Shown here one piece after another: positions 63,980 to 64,000 of a stretch of 64,000 nt of DNA (position 1 is the stretch's first letter; each line of letters opens with the position of its first letter). The stretch is from contig NZ_LN811350.1 of assembly GCF_001006805.1 (NCBI RefSeq), forward strand, positions 1,005,774 through 1,069,773. The letters are read 5' to 3'. The notes beneath the pieces were generated by a model that ran no database searches, had not been told where the DNA came from, and saw nothing but the letters and a program-made list of their open reading frames with translations. The DNA is from Microvirga massiliensis. GTDB taxonomy: Bacteria > Pseudomonadota > Alphaproteobacteria > Rhizobiales > Beijerinckiaceae. A program made the translations under genes and the position numbers.

Positions 63980-64000
63980 TGCGGGCTGCCGACGCTTCGA

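Noticed and set aside
1..64000. tRNA, rRNA or CRISPR loci anywhere in the window
   Set aside because: No cloverleaf with a T-loop-type GGTTCGAATCC sequence, no rRNA segments and no spaced direct repeats were recognised by eye; a covariance-model search would be decisive.

Overview
The window is GC-rich chromosomal DNA from an alphaproteobacterium, most likely Hyphomicrobiales (Rhizobiales), perhaps near Methylobacteriaceae. The grounds are protein character, an infC that appears to start at ATT, an Hsp20-DUF1150 pair, a Tad/Cpa pilus locus with CtrA-like sites, sigma-EcfG-type promoter sequences, and dispersed palindromic repeats of the kind common in that order. The genus assignment is inference. 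No rRNA, tRNA or CRISPR was seen.

Layout. (1) 0.9-15 kb holds a divergent carbohydrate cluster. The left arm runs on the minus strand: myo-inositol-phosphate synthase, a histidine phosphatase, a coupled 74-residue protein, a CgeB-type glycosyltransferase, a sugar nucleotidyltransferase, a methyltransferase and a glycoside-hydrolase-like protein. The right arm runs on the plus strand: two nucleotide-sugar epimerases/dehydratases, a GT4 glycosyltransferase, three more CgeB-type glycosyltransferases and a UDP-glucuronate-decarboxylase-like enzyme. The 397-bp gap between the arms carries one GGAAC-N16/17-CGTT promoter facing each way, which is the signature of the alphaproteobacterial general stress sigma factor EcfG. 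No flippase, polymerase or exporter is present, so the product is more likely a soluble or lipid-linked inositol-, xylose- or methyl-containing glycoside than an exported polysaccharide. This is the best candidate for an undescribed system. The hydrolase looks circularly permuted.

(2) 15-20.6 kb holds a dual-specificity-type phosphatase coupled to an unusual phosphoribosyltransferase-like/kinase-like fusion, an orphan polyamine-type binding protein, a cation-diffusion transporter and a TauE/SafE permease. (3) 20.6-24 kb is a gene-poor accessory stretch with two transposase relics and four small secreted proteins, one built of 14-residue repeats. (4) 24-39 kb is mostly housekeeping: dipeptidase, argH, a HisKA_2 histidine kinase, hsp20-DUF1150, an alpha/beta hydrolase, a GT4 enzyme, infC, a membrane protein, rpmI-rplT, pheS-pheT and moeB. 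(5) 39.9-48.8 kb is a tight nucleoside uptake and salvage operon: PnrA/BMP-type binding protein, ABC ATPase, two permeases, cdd, purine nucleoside phosphorylase, deoC, deoA and a hydroxyacid dehydrogenase. (6) 48.8-51.2 kb has an NlpC/P60 protein and an M17 aminopeptidase. (7) 51.2-63.9 kb is a complete Tad/Cpa type IVc pilus locus. Its large arm (flp, flp, cpaA, cpaB, cpaC, cpaD, cpaE, cpaF, tadB, tadC) is on the minus strand. It is flanked by tadD on one side and a CpaC-N-like protein, tadE and tadG on the other, all on the plus strand. A clear rho-independent terminator closes the pilin unit.
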